DNA of 64,000 nucleotides from Blastococcus sp. CT_GayMR19 (GTDB lineage: Bacteria; Actinomycetota; Actinomycetes; Mycobacteriales; Geodermatophilaceae), in contig NZ_SPQL01000011.1 of assembly GCF_004570385.1 (NCBI RefSeq), positions 1 to 64,000 of the forward strand, in the 5' to 3' direction. This document shows, one piece after another, positions 1 to 8,113 of this stretch. Position 1 is the first letter of the stretch; every line of letters begins with the position of its first letter. The notes below the pieces were generated by a model. The model searched no databases, was not told where the DNA came from, and worked only from the letters and a program-made list of their open reading frames with translations. Position numbers and translations under genes: made by a program.

Positions 1-671
1 GCCTCGCCGTCCGGCGCCGGCGCGGCGCATTCCCCGAGCAGGACCGTCCGGAACCGGACCGCCGGCCGCAGCGCCGTCGACGACGTCGGCACCCGCTCCG
101 GGGGTGACGCCGCCGGCCGCTGTGCGGCGAGCGGCGGCTGTGCCCGCCCGGCCGCGACGCGGTGCAGGGTGACCCCGGCGCCCGGGACCGTGCCGGATTC
201 CAGGTCGAACGGCAGGATGCCGGCGATCCCCGGCGGCGCGGGGTCCCCGGCCGCCGCGACCGTCACCTCGTGCCACGCGCCGTCCTCGAGGACGTGCTCG
301 CCGAGTGTCCCGCCGGCCCCCGCACCCGGTCGCTCCTGCGGGCGTCCGTCGACGAGGATGCCCACGGGGCCGTGGACGAAGGCCCGCAGCGCGGATCCGG
401 TGCGGATCAGCAGGGCGAAGCCGGGCAGCTCGCCCGAGGGACGCAGGGTCAGCAGTGCCCGCAGCGCGTCGACGCGGACATGCCCGGACGGGTCCGGGCG
501 GGCGCACAGCTCGACCAGCTCGCGGACCCGCTCGTGCTGGGCCGTCGACAGCACCGGGACCACGAGCAGGGTGTCGCCGCGCCGGTCGACCAGGCCCGCC
601 CCCGGCAGCACCTGCACCCGCGCCCGCGCCCACGCGGAGGGGAGCGACTCTTCCTTCGGGGACCCGGACAT
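1..671 (-). CDS. Unrecognised protein, N-terminal 223 codons (3' end beyond the window)
   Basis: An open frame runs without a stop from an ATG at 671 to the left edge, so the C-terminus is missing. The visible part starts MSGSPKEESLPSAWARA, then has a hydrophobic beta-rich stretch (DTLLVVPVL near residue 40) and a segment resembling a small sensory or accessory domain (FALLIRTGSALRAFVHGPVG near 95-115), followed by a Pro/Ala-rich linker. No signal peptide or membrane helix is visible. It lies 44 nt downstream of the GH15 gene on the same strand, separated by a short perfect hairpin. I do not recognise the family. A linker of this kind sometimes precedes an FHA or kinase-associated domain, but that part is outside the window. 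The amino-acid composition and the length without stops support a real gene. Confidence 0.6.
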   Translation of the reverse strand, partial: MSGSPKEESLPSAWARARVQVLPGAGLVDRRGDTLLVVPVLSTAQHERVRELVELCARPDPSGHVRVDALRALLTLRPSGELPGFALLIRTGSALRAFVHGPVGILVDGRPQERPGAGAGGTLGEHVLEDGAWHEVTVAAAGDPAPPGIAGILPFDLESGTVPGAGVTLHRVAAGRAQPPLAAQRPAASPPERVPTSSTALRPAVRFRTVLLGECAAPAPDGE

Positions 672-690
672 GATCACCTGCCAGCTCTCG

Positions 691-708
691 GGCCTGCCTC
701 GGCAGGCC
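691..708. terminator. Short perfect hairpin between the GH15 gene and the partial gene
   Basis: GGCCTGCC and GGCAGGCC form an 8-bp perfect inverted repeat with a 2-nt centre. It lies in the 44-nt gap after the GH15 stop codon. It could be a weak terminator or a processing site; there is no T-tract. Confidence 0.35.
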
Positions 709-715
709 GCCATGG

Positions 716-2509
716 TCAACGCCCGGAGGCCGCCAGCGCCCGGTCGAGCTTGACGGCCGCGCGGATGAGGCCGAGGTGCGTGAAGGCCTGCGGGAAGTTG
801 CCCAGCGCCTCACCGGATGCGCCGATCTCCTCGGCGTACAGCCCGAGGTGGTTGGCGTAGGTCAGCATCTTCTCGAAGGTGTGCCTGGCCGAGTCGATCC
901 GACCTGCCCGGGTCAGCGCCTCCACGTACCAGAACGAGCAGAGGTTGAAGGTGCCCTCCGGCTCGTCGAAACCGTCACTGCCGTCGGCGTGATACCGGTG
1001 CACCAGGCTGTCGGTCACCAGCTCCGCCTCGATGCGGCCCAGGGTCGAGAGGAAGCGGGGGTCCTCCGCACCGGTGAACCCCACCAGCGGGATCATCAGC
1101 GCCCCGGCGTCCAGCGTCGTGGAGTGCGGGTACTGCATGTAGGCGCCGATCTCCGGGTTCCAGTCGTGCTCCTGGATCTGCAGGTAGGCCCGGTCGGCCG
1201 CCTGGCGCCAGGCGGTCAGCGGCGCGGGGAGGCCGCGGCGGCGGGCGATCCGGCCGGCCCGCTCGAACGCCACCCAGGTCATCAGCGTCGAGTAGGTGAA
1301 ACGCCGCTTGGGACCGCGGACCTCCCAGACCCCGCAGTCGGGCTCCTCCCAGTGCTTCTCGAGCCAGTCGAGCTGGCGGCACATCGCCGTCCACAGCTCG
1401 TAGGAGACCGGTCGGCCGTTCTTGTCGTACAGGTGGAGCGAGTCCATGACCTCGCCCAGGATGTCGAGCTGCAGCTGGTGCGCGGCGCCGTTCCCGATCC
1501 GCACCGGACCCGAGTCCCGGTACCCGCGGAGGTGGTCCAGCGTCGACTCGGTGCCGACGACGTCCCCGTCGATGCCGTACAGGATGTGCAGGCCCTTCTC
1601 CGGGCTGGCGTCGATGCACCGGGCTTCCAGCCAGTCCATGAAGGCACCGGCCTCCTCGGTGAAACCGAGTCGCATCAGCGCGTACACGGTGAACGCGGCG
1701 TCGCGGACCCAGGTGAACCGGTAGTCCCAGTTGCGGGTGCCGCCGATCGCCTCCGGCAGCGACGTGGTCGGGGCCGCGACCAGCGCCCCGGTGGGCTGGT
1801 AGACGAGCAGCTTCAGCGTCAGCGCGGACCGCTCCACCATCTCCCGGTAGCGGCCGCGGTACCGGGACTGGCGGACCCACCGCTGCCAGTACTGCAGCGT
1901 GGCGGCGAGCAGGTCCTGGACCTCGCCCATCTCCAGCGGGTGCGGCGAACCCCAGCGGGACAGGGCCAGCGCCAGGCTCTCGCCCTCCTCGAGCACCGGA
2001 TGCCCCACGGCCGCCGACGCGTCGGCGGTCAGCGGCACGGTGGACCGCAGGACGAGCTGGGCGAGCGGGGAGAAGAAGAAGGCGCCGGACCCCTCGACGA
2101 TCTCCACCTCGGTCCGCGCCCGGGCGTAGTCGAAGGCCGGCGCGCACCGGATGTCGACGTCGACCCGCCCGCGGACGGCGCGCACCAGCCGCACGAGCTG
2201 GCTGGCACCGCGCCTGCTCGACCCCTGCTCGTGCGGCACCATGAAGTCCACGACCTCGCCGACGAACTGCTCGCCCAGGAACCGGGTCACCAGGACGTTC
2301 GAATCCGGCAGGTACATCTGCTTCACCCGCGTGGCGCCGGTGCACCGCACGGTGAACCGGCCGCCGCGCTCGTCGTCGAGGATCGAGGCGAACACCGAGG
2401 GCGAGTCGAACCGCGGCAGGCAGAGCCAGTCGATGTCGCCGTCGGTGGAGACGAGCGCGGCCGTGTGGAGATCGCCGATGATGCCGTGGTCCTCGATGAG
2501 CGCAGCCAT
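716..2509 (-). CDS. Glycoside hydrolase family 15 protein (trehalase or glucoamylase type)
   Basis: Cytoplasmic 597-aa glycosidase of the actinobacterial GH15 group, whose characterised mycobacterial member hydrolyses trehalose. The N-terminal signature IEDHGIIGDLHTAALV (residues 5-20) followed by DGDIDWLCLPRFDSP is typical and fixes the ATG at 2509. The reading frame stays open further upstream, but that part does not look coding. The (alpha/alpha)6 domain contains GGTRNWDYRFTWVRDA (256-271), the putative catalytic acid in GVWEVRG (Glu396) and the second acidic region GLYAEEIGASGEALGNFPQA (556-575). Length equals the family norm. It is divergent from the FHA-HTH gene. A TAGGCT hexamer on its strand at 2586-2591 is a possible -10 box. 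Trehalose as substrate is family inference; alpha-glucan hydrolysis is the alternative. Confidence 0.9.
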   Translation of the reverse strand: MAALIEDHGIIGDLHTAALVSTDGDIDWLCLPRFDSPSVFASILDDERGGRFTVRCTGATRVKQMYLPDSNVLVTRFLGEQFVGEVVDFMVPHEQGSSRRGASQLVRLVRAVRGRVDVDIRCAPAFDYARARTEVEIVEGSGAFFFSPLAQLVLRSTVPLTADASAAVGHPVLEEGESLALALSRWGSPHPLEMGEVQDLLAATLQYWQRWVRQSRYRGRYREMVERSALTLKLLVYQPTGALVAAPTTSLPEAIGGTRNWDYRFTWVRDAAFTVYALMRLGFTEEAGAFMDWLEARCIDASPEKGLHILYGIDGDVVGTESTLDHLRGYRDSGPVRIGNGAAHQLQLDILGEVMDSLHLYDKNGRPVSYELWTAMCRQLDWLEKHWEEPDCGVWEVRGPKRRFTYSTLMTWVAFERAGRIARRRGLPAPLTAWRQAADRAYLQIQEHDWNPEIGAYMQYPHSTTLDAGALMIPLVGFTGAEDPRFLSTLGRIEAELVTDSLVHRYHADGSDGFDEPEGTFNLCSFWYVEALTRAGRIDSARHTFEKMLTYANHLGLYAEEIGASGEALGNFPQAFTHLGLIRAAVKLDRALAASGR

Positions 2510-2636
2510 GCGTGCCTCGCGTCGTCCCGTGGTCCGGCCCCGGCGCGGGGCGCCGCCAGGGACGACGGGCCGGACCGGGGCGGTCAGCCTAGTGGCAGCG
2601 AGCGCTCGGGAAGCCCCGCGAGCGCACCGCCGGTCG

Positions 2637-2642
2637 TACGGT
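2637..2642 (+). promoter_or_regulatory. -10 box TACGGT of a leaderless promoter
   Basis: TACGGT is followed by 7 nt (GACCCCC) and then an ATG at 2650. The same -10 to start geometry occurs at several other genes in this window. Transcription would begin at or next to the ATG at 2650, which opens a five-codon ORF rather than the FHA gene itself. Confidence 0.45.
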
Positions 2643-2649
2643 GACCCCC

Positions 2650-2667
2650 ATGCGCGGTGGGCGATGA
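2650..2667 (+). CDS. Five-codon leader ORF (MRGGR) overlapping the FHA-HTH start
   Basis: ATG CGC GGT GGG CGA TGA. The start sits where a leaderless transcript from the TACGGT box at 2637-2642 would begin. Its stop overlaps the downstream start as ATGA (2664-2667), the usual layout for translational coupling. It may serve only to load ribosomes for the FHA gene. No function is claimed for the peptide. Confidence 0.35.
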   Translation: MRGGR

Positions 2668-3287
2668 CCGGCGCGGGCACGGAGGGTCCGCTCCTGGTGT
2701 ACCGGGACGACACCGGGGCCCAGCGGTTCCTCGCCCTCCAGGCCAAGACCTCGGTGACCATCGGGCGCAGCTCCGCCTGCGACATCCGGCTGCCCTGGGA
2801 CGAGCGGGTGTCGCGGGTCCACGCCGGTCTCGACCTCGTCGGTTCCGACTGGACGCTCGTCGACGACGGCCTGTCCCGGAACGGAACGTTCCTCAACGGG
2901 GACCGCCTCAACGGCCGGCGCCGGCTGCGCGACGGCGACACGTTCGTGCTCGGCTCGACGTCCTTCCGCTTCAGCGACACCACCCGGGCCACGTCCCAGC
3001 TGACGACGGTGGGGGAGCAGCTGGTCACCTCGGCGTCGCTGTCGCCGACCCAGCGGCAGATCGTCATGGCGCTGTGCCGGCCGTACAAGCACGACGACCC
3101 GTACGCCACCCCGGCCTCCAACCAGCAGATCGCCGACGAGCTGTTCCTCAGCGTCGACGCGGTGAAGACCCACCTCCGGCTGCTCTTCCAGAAGTTCCAG
3201 ATCGAGGACCTCCCGCAGAACCAGAAGCGCGTCAAGCTGGTCGAGCGCGTCCTCGGTCTCGGCCTCGTCAGCCGCCGGGATCTCTGA
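2664..3287 (+). CDS. FHA domain protein with C-terminal helix-turn-helix
   Basis: 207-aa cytoplasmic regulator. An FHA domain covers about residues 25-100, with the phosphothreonine-binding landmarks GRSSACDI (34-41), SRVHA and LSRNGTFLNG. FHA domains bind phosphothreonine on targets of kinases such as PknA and PknB. Residues about 120-205 hold a LuxR/GerE-like winged or helix-turn-helix segment (SNQQIADELFLSVDAVKTHL), suggesting phosphorylation-dependent DNA binding. The ATG at 2664 is the first start in this frame close to the FHA domain, and it overlaps the stop of a five-codon ORF. The gene diverges from the GH15 gene. Targets are unknown. The domain call is firm; the regulatory role is inferred. 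Confidence 0.85.
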   Translation: MTGAGTEGPLLVYRDDTGAQRFLALQAKTSVTIGRSSACDIRLPWDERVSRVHAGLDLVGSDWTLVDDGLSRNGTFLNGDRLNGRRRLRDGDTFVLGSTSFRFSDTTRATSQLTTVGEQLVTSASLSPTQRQIVMALCRPYKHDDPYATPASNQQIADELFLSVDAVKTHLRLLFQKFQIEDLPQNQKRVKLVERVLGLGLVSRRDL

Positions 3288-3445
3288 CCCCGCCCCTTCC
3301 GCAGGTGTCCACGGTCGACGCCCAGGTGTCGGTGGTCCACCACCCAGGGTGGCTACTGGGGGGACGCGCGGACGTCGAGAGTTTCTGGCAGGCGCACTGC
3401 CGGGTCACCGGGACCCGACAGGCCCGACCAGAAAGGACGACGATC

Positions 3446-3865
3446 ATGATCCGTCCCTCAGCATCCTCCCGGCGAGTTCTCGGGTTCGGCCTCGCCGCCG
3501 CCGTCGCCTCCGGCATCGGCCTGGGCGCGTACACGCTCGGCTCCGCCGCCGGTTCGGACACGGTGTACTTCCCGCGCGCCGCGTCGGCCACGACCACCGA
3601 CTCCGCGACGCCGGGCACGGCCACCGGCTCCCCGACGTCGGCCGGCGCGCCCGAGGGCACGCCGTTGACGCTCGACCAGGCGACGGCGGTCGCGGTCGAG
3701 GCCGCCGCTCCCGGTCGGGTCGTCCAGTGGGACGAGGACCACGAGCCGACCGGCCTCCGGTACGACGTGACGCTGCTGCACGACGACGGCTCGACCACCG
3801 ATGTCGAGGTGGACACGGTCACCGGCCGGGTCACGAGCATCGACCACGACAACGACGGGGACTGA
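3446..3865 (+). CDS. Secreted or membrane-anchored PepSY domain protein
   Basis: 139-aa exported protein. The N-terminus has Arg residues followed by a hydrophobic helix ([19 protein letters not shown], about residues 10-28) acting as a signal peptide or anchor, then a Ser/Thr/Pro-rich linker. A C-terminal PepSY module of about 70 residues follows, with [20 protein letters not shown] and a [18 protein letters not shown] strand-rich half. The ATG at 3446 is preceded by GAAAGGA. PepSY domains are thought to modulate extracytoplasmic peptidases or bind metals; no partner is evident here. It lies 61 nt upstream of ino1 in the same direction and may be cotranscribed with it. Confidence 0.8.
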   Translation: MIRPSASSRRVLGFGLAAAVASGIGLGAYTLGSAAGSDTVYFPRAASATTTDSATPGTATGSPTSAGAPEGTPLTLDQATAVAVEAAAPGRVVQWDEDHEPTGLRYDVTLLHDDGSTTDVEVDTVTGRVTSIDHDNDGD

Positions 3866-3926
3866 CGCGGGCTCTGGGACCAGGGCGCGGACAACCAGGA
3901 AACGACCAGGAGCGAGGAGCACTGCC

Positions 3927-5006
3927 ATGGGTTCGGTTCGAGTGGCCATCGTGGGCGTGGGGAACTGCGCGTCATCGCTGGTGCAGGGCGTGCACTACTA
4001 CCGGGATGCCGACGAGACGACGTCCGTGCCGGGCCTGATGCACGTGCGCTTCGGTGACTACCACGTCTCCGACATCGAGTTCGTCGCCGCCTTCGACGTC
4101 GACGCCAAGAAGGTGGGGTTCGACCTGGCGGAAGCCATCGTGGTCAGCGAGAACAACACCATCACCATCTGCGACGTGCCGCCTCTCGGGGTGACCGTCC
4201 AGCGCGGTCACACCCTCGACGGCCTCGGCAAGTACTACCGCGAGACCATCGCGGAGTCCGACGAGGAGCCGGTGGACGTCGTCGCCGCGCTGCGCGAGTC
4301 CGGCGCCGACGTCCTGGTCTGCTACCTGCCCGTCGGCTCGCAGGACGCGGCGGAGTTCTACGCCCAGGCGGCTCTGGACGCCGGGGTCGCGTTCGTCAAC
4401 GCGCTGCCCGTCTTCATCGCCGGCACCAAGGCGTGGGCCGACAAGTTCACCGCCGCCGGCGTGCCGATCGTCGGCGACGACATCAAGAGCCAGGTCGGCG
4501 CCACCATCACCCACCGCGTCCTCGCCAAGCTCTTCGAGGACCGCGGCGTCCAGCTCGACCGCACCATGCAGCTCAACGTCGGCGGCAACATGGACTTCAA
4601 GAACATGCTCGAGCGCGAGCGCCTGGAGTCCAAGAAGATCTCCAAGACCCAGTCCGTCACCTCCCAGGTCGACCGCGACATGGGCGCCGGCAACGTGCAC
4701 ATCGGCCCCTCGGACCACGTGCCGTGGCTCTCGGACCGCAAGTGGGCCTACGTCCGCCTCGAGGGCCGCGCGTTCGGCGACGTGCCGCTGAGCCTGGAGT
4801 ACAAGCTCGAGGTCTGGGACTCCCCCAACTCGGCCGGCATCATCATCGACGCCGTCCGCGCCGCCAAGATCGCCCTCGACCGGGGCATCGGCGGCCCCAT
4901 CCTGTCCGCGTCGTCCTACTTCATGAAGAGCCCGCCCGTGCAGTACGACGACAGCCAGGCCCGCGACGCCGTCGAGGCCTTCATCCGGGGCGACATCGAA
5001 CGCTGA
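3927..5006 (+). CDS. ino1: Inositol-3-phosphate synthase
   Basis: 359-aa NAD-dependent enzyme that converts glucose 6-phosphate to 1D-myo-inositol 3-phosphate. In actinobacteria this is the entry point for mycothiol and phosphatidylinositol. The short bacterial form is seen: Rossmann motif [13 protein letters not shown] at the N-terminus, and core segments [15 protein letters not shown] and [18 protein letters not shown], with conserved Lys residues near [10 protein letters not shown]. The length matches the mycobacterial Ino1 (about 360 aa). The ATG at 3927 lies 9 nt after GAGGAG. The presence of a mycothiol-type DinB enzyme at 9.2-9.8 kb fits an organism that makes mycothiol. A strong hairpin follows the stop codon. 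Confidence 0.95.
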   Translation: MGSVRVAIVGVGNCASSLVQGVHYYRDADETTSVPGLMHVRFGDYHVSDIEFVAAFDVDAKKVGFDLAEAIVVSENNTITICDVPPLGVTVQRGHTLDGLGKYYRETIAESDEEPVDVVAALRESGADVLVCYLPVGSQDAAEFYAQAALDAGVAFVNALPVFIAGTKAWADKFTAAGVPIVGDDIKSQVGATITHRVLAKLFEDRGVQLDRTMQLNVGGNMDFKNMLERERLESKKISKTQSVTSQVDRDMGAGNVHIGPSDHVPWLSDRKWAYVRLEGRAFGDVPLSLEYKLEVWDSPNSAGIIIDAVRAAKIALDRGIGGPILSASSYFMKSPPVQYDDSQARDAVEAFIRGDIER

Positions 5007-5027
5007 CGCCCGTCCCGTACGCACCCC

Positions 5028-5066
5028 GTCAGGGCCCGCACCCGCCAGCCGGGTGCGGGCCCTGAC
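5028..5066 (+). terminator. Rho-independent-like terminator after ino1
   Basis: A perfect 16-bp inverted repeat (5028-5043 with 5051-5066) around a 7-nt loop begins 22 nt after the ino1 stop. It lacks a T-tract, as is common in high-GC actinobacteria. Confidence 0.8.
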
Positions 5067-5098
5067 GCGTCCTGCCGGGTCGATCGCTCATCGCTGCC

Positions 5099-5104
5099 TA
5101 CGCT
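5099..5104 (+). promoter_or_regulatory. -10 box TACGCT, leaderless start of the lipoprotein gene
   Basis: TACGCT, 7 nt, then ATG at 5112. There is no Shine-Dalgarno sequence between the terminator and the ATG. The geometry predicts transcription starting at the ATG. Confidence 0.5.
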
Positions 5105-5111
5105 GCACGGC

Positions 5112-5879
5112 ATGCGGTCCCGGGCACGTGTGCTGCTCCTCGCCCTGGCGCTGGCGCTGGCGCTCCTGCCCGCCTGCTCGGCCGCCGAGGAGGCGGACCG
5201 CCGCCCCGGGGACCCGGTCACGGTGGCCGAGGCCCGGACGCTCGCCCGCCTGCTGCACCGCAACCTCGAGCGCGGCGGCGCCGACCTCGTGGTCACGGCG
5301 CCCTACAGCGACGCGGCCGTGCTGACCCTGACCGGCGAGATCGACTTCCGGCGCTCGATCGGCCGGGCGCAGGCGGTGACGAGCTTCAGCGACGGGCGCC
5401 CCGACGACACCCGGACGATGTTCTTCACGGCCGAGCAGATCTGGTTCGGCGACGTCCCCGGGCTGGCCGAGTCCCTGGCCGGCGCGGGCGTCCCGGATGC
5501 GGCCTACCTGCGCCGGCCGGTCACGACCGCGGAGGACTCCCCGCTCCTCGTGGACGTGCTCGTGGAGATCCTGCTGAACCTGTCGGCCCGCACGGACGAC
5601 GACCCGCGGGCCTTCCAGGGCACCGGCTACACGTGGCAGGGGCAGCGCTCCATCGACAGCCGGCTGACGTCGCTGTTCGCCCTCCAGGACGGGCGGACGG
5701 TGGCCGTCGGGGCCTCCGACGACCTGCTCACCCAGTTCGTGACGCCGATGCCCGGCACCAGCTTCGAGGTCACCGTGACGTTGTCGGACCACGGCCCGCG
5801 GCGGCTCGCCGTCCCGGCCGAGGAGGAGACGGCCGACGTCGCCGACCACGCAGACCTCGCGGCCGCGTTCGGGGTCTGA
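5112..5879 (+). CDS. Secreted lipoprotein, function unknown (possibly LppX/LprG-like)
   Basis: 255-aa lipoprotein. The lipobox is visible at the end of a hydrophobic signal (RARVLLLALALALALLPAC, Cys22), so it should be diacylated and anchored on the outer face of the membrane. The rest has no transmembrane helix. It looks like an alpha/beta fold with several amphipathic segments, and size and secondary-structure pattern are compatible with the LppX/LprAFG family, but no diagnostic motif proves it. It starts with a leaderless-type promoter just after the ino1 terminator, so it is a separate transcription unit. It converges on the YqgE gene with a shared hairpin between them. Confidence 0.75.
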   Translation: MRSRARVLLLALALALALLPACSAAEEADRRPGDPVTVAEARTLARLLHRNLERGGADLVVTAPYSDAAVLTLTGEIDFRRSIGRAQAVTSFSDGRPDDTRTMFFTAEQIWFGDVPGLAESLAGAGVPDAAYLRRPVTTAEDSPLLVDVLVEILLNLSARTDDDPRAFQGTGYTWQGQRSIDSRLTSLFALQDGRTVAVGASDDLLTQFVTPMPGTSFEVTVTLSDHGPRRLAVPAEEETADVADHADLAAAFGV

Positions 5880-5941
5880 GCCCCATCCGCCAGCTCCGGG
5901 GCTGCGACCGGGTCGTCCCGGGAGCCTGCACGAAGACAGCA

Positions 5942-5976
5942 GGAAGGGGCGGCCTCTTCCCCAGACCGCCCCTTCC
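5942..5976. terminator. Bidirectional terminator between convergent genes
   Basis: GGAAGGGGCGG (5942-5952) pairs with CCGCCCCTTCC (5966-5976), an 11-bp perfect stem with a 13-nt loop. It is centred between the lipoprotein stop and the YqgE stop and is suitable for both directions. Confidence 0.75.
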
Positions 5977-6016
5977 CGGGGTTCTTCCTACCAGATGGAG
6001 CCCGGTCCCGGCACCC

Positions 6017-6682
6017 TCAGTTCGCGGACGGGTCCGCCGGAGCCGTGGACAGGACGGCCAGCCGGCCCGTCTGGCGGCCCATCACCGCACGCCACAGCTC
6101 GGGTCCCGCGGCCGGGGTGAGCAGGTCCTCCGCCCGGCCGGGGACGCAGGCCCATGCGCCCTCGGCGATCTCCCCGGCGAGCTGGCCCGCGGACCAGCCC
6201 GCGTAGCCGGCGAAGACCCGCAGCCCGTCGAGCCGGCCCACGAGATCGGCGGGGTCACCGTCGAGGTCGACGAGGTACACCGAACCGGCCACGCGGCGCA
6301 GCCCGGTGTCACCGGGTTCCGCGGTGGAGGCAGCGGCCAGGCAGAGCGCCGTGTCGGTCTCGCAGGGCCCGCCGACGTGGAAGACGCCGGGCTCGACGGC
6401 GAGGTCGCACCAGCCGGGCAGGACGTCGCGGATCTCCACCTGGCTGGGGCGGCCGAGGACGACGCCCAGGGTGCCGGTGTCGGAGTGGTCGAGGACGTAG
6501 ACGACCGTCCCGGCGAACGTCGGATCGCTCAGCGTCGGGAGAGCGACCAGCAGCGAGCCCGGACGGACGTCGGCCAGGCTGCCGGTCGAGAGGGCGGGGA
6601 CCGCCGGAGTGCGCCGCCGACCGGTCACGGGCCGCGCGGGCGGCCTGGACTCGGGATCGGGGGACACGGGGGGCGGGGACAT
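6017..6682 (-). CDS. YqgE/AlgH family protein (DUF179)
   Basis: 221-aa cytoplasmic protein of the widespread YqgE/AlgH family, whose biochemical role is unsettled. Family landmarks are GSLLVALPTLSDPTFAGTVV, HSDTGTLGVVLGRPS, VFHVGGPCETD and a C-terminal FAGYAGWSAGQLAGEI motif, all in order. The first 40 residues are a disordered Pro/Arg tail not present in all homologues. The ATG at 6682 is chosen because the frame upstream has no family similarity; a GTG a few codons later is also possible. The gene converges with the lipoprotein gene and is divergent from the MFS gene. Confidence 0.9.
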   Translation of the reverse strand: MSPPPVSPDPESRPPARPVTGRRRTPAVPALSTGSLADVRPGSLLVALPTLSDPTFAGTVVYVLDHSDTGTLGVVLGRPSQVEIRDVLPGWCDLAVEPGVFHVGGPCETDTALCLAAASTAEPGDTGLRRVAGSVYLVDLDGDPADLVGRLDGLRVFAGYAGWSAGQLAGEIAEGAWACVPGRAEDLLTPAAGPELWRAVMGRQTGRLAVLSTAPADPSAN

Positions 6683-6814
6683 CGGCAACAAGTGTGCCCC
6701 ACCTCGGGCCGGCCCGTACCGGATCGCCGCCCCACTCGTGGAAGAGGCCAGGTCGGCGTCGGCGGAGCTCGGGATCGCCGCTCGGCCGTGACCGTGCGGA
6801 CGTGTGCCGCCCCC

Positions 6815-6820
6815 TAGGGT
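6815..6820 (+). promoter_or_regulatory. -10 box TAGGGT, leaderless start of the MFS gene
   Basis: TAGGGT followed by 6 nt and GTG at 6827, with no Shine-Dalgarno sequence in between. Confidence 0.5.
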
Positions 6821-6826
6821 GACCGC

Positions 6827-8098
6827 GTGGCCGAGGCGCGGACGACCATCCGCCACGTCCTGCACCGGCGGGACTTCCGGCGGCTGCTGGTCACGCGGCT
6901 GCTCAGCCAGTTCGGGGACGGCGTCTTCCAGGCCGCTCTGGCCGGGACCGTGCTGTTCAATCCCCAGCGCGCTGCCGACCCGCTCGACGTCGCCGCCGGT
7001 TTCGCCGTCCTTCTCCTGCCGTACTCGCTGGTCGGGCCCTTCGCCGGCGTCTGGCTCGACCGCTGGAGCCGCCGTCAGGTGCTCCTGCACGCCAACGTCG
7101 TCCGTGCCGGGCTGGTGGCCGTCGTGGCCGCACTCGTGCTGGCCTCGGTCCAGGGCACCGGCTTCTACGTCGCCGGGCTGGCGGTCTTCTCGGTCAACCG
7201 CTTCGTGCTCGCCGCCCTCTCGGCCGGTCTGCCGCACACCACCGACGAGCCGTCCCTCGTCTCCGCCAACGCCCTGTCGACGACGGCGGGTTCGGTGGCC
7301 ACCGTGGTGGGCGGCGGCGTCGCGCTGGCACTGCTCCAGCTGACCGGGGCGACCGATCCCGGCTACGCCGTCCTGGCGCTGTGCGCCGTGGTGCCCTACC
7401 TCGGGGCCGCCGCCGTCGTCGCGGGGCTGGACCGGGCGCATCTTGGCCCGGACTCCGCGACGCTCGCCGCCCGGCTGTCCGCCCGGGATGTCGCCGCCGG
7501 GATGGTCGCCGGGACCCGGCACGTGCTGGAGCGTCCCCCGGCGGCGGCCGCGCTGCTGGCGATCGGCGTGCACCGGCTGGGCTACGGCTTCCTCACGCTG
7601 ATGACCCTGCTGCTCTACCGGAACACGTTCACGTCGTGGGGCCCGCTGTTCCCCGCCGGCCTGGTCGGACTGGGGGAGGTGCTCGCCGCCGGGGCGGTCG
7701 GCACCCTGGTCGCGGCCGGCGTCACGCCCTGGGTGGTCCGGCACATCGGCAAGCAGCGGTGGATCACGGTTCTGCTGACCGGCGGCGGGCTCGCGCAGGT
7801 CGCCCTCGTGCTGCCCCTCCCACCGACCACGGTCCTGGCCGGCCTGCTGATCGGCTTCGTGGGCCAGGCGGTGAAGATCTGCGTCGACAGCACGCTCCAG
7901 GAGTCGGTGGCCGACGACTACCGGGGCCGTGTGTTCTCCGTCTACGACACCCTGGTCAACGTCGCCTTCGTGGCCGCGCTGGTCGGAGCGGCCCTCCTGC
8001 TGCCGCCGTCGGGCATCTCCTACCCGCTGCTCGTCGCCGTGGGGGCCGGCTACCTGGCCGGCGCAGCCGCCTACGCGCACATCACCCGCCGGCACTGA
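6827..8098 (+). CDS. Major facilitator superfamily exporter
   Basis: 423-aa inner-membrane transporter with about 12 hydrophobic segments. The N-terminal half has the MFS motif-A region after TM2 (GVWLDRWSRRQVLLHANVVR), and the cytoplasmic loop before TM7 carries LAARLSARDVAAGMVAGTRH. Overall it resembles the MFS_3 or enterobactin-exporter-like group, which exports small molecules using the proton gradient. The substrate cannot be told from sequence. The GTG start is set by a leaderless-type promoter immediately upstream. It converges on the matrixin-like gene with only 15 nt between the stop codons. Confidence 0.85.
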   Translation: MAEARTTIRHVLHRRDFRRLLVTRLLSQFGDGVFQAALAGTVLFNPQRAADPLDVAAGFAVLLLPYSLVGPFAGVWLDRWSRRQVLLHANVVRAGLVAVVAALVLASVQGTGFYVAGLAVFSVNRFVLAALSAGLPHTTDEPSLVSANALSTTAGSVATVVGGGVALALLQLTGATDPGYAVLALCAVVPYLGAAAVVAGLDRAHLGPDSATLAARLSARDVAAGMVAGTRHVLERPPAAAALLAIGVHRLGYGFLTLMTLLLYRNTFTSWGPLFPAGLVGLGEVLAAGAVGTLVAAGVTPWVVRHIGKQRWITVLLTGGGLAQVALVLPLPPTTVLAGLLIGFVGQAVKICVDSTLQESVADDYRGRVFSVYDTLVNVAFVAALVGAALLLPPSGISYPLLVAVGAGYLAGAAAYAHITRRH

Positions 8099-8113
8099 CC
8101 GGGGCCGGCCGGG

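Noticed and set aside
776-2644. 622-codon frame on the plus strand over the GH15 gene
   Set aside because: Antisense shadow of a well-matched glycosidase; no motif and Arg/Gly/Pro-rich composition.
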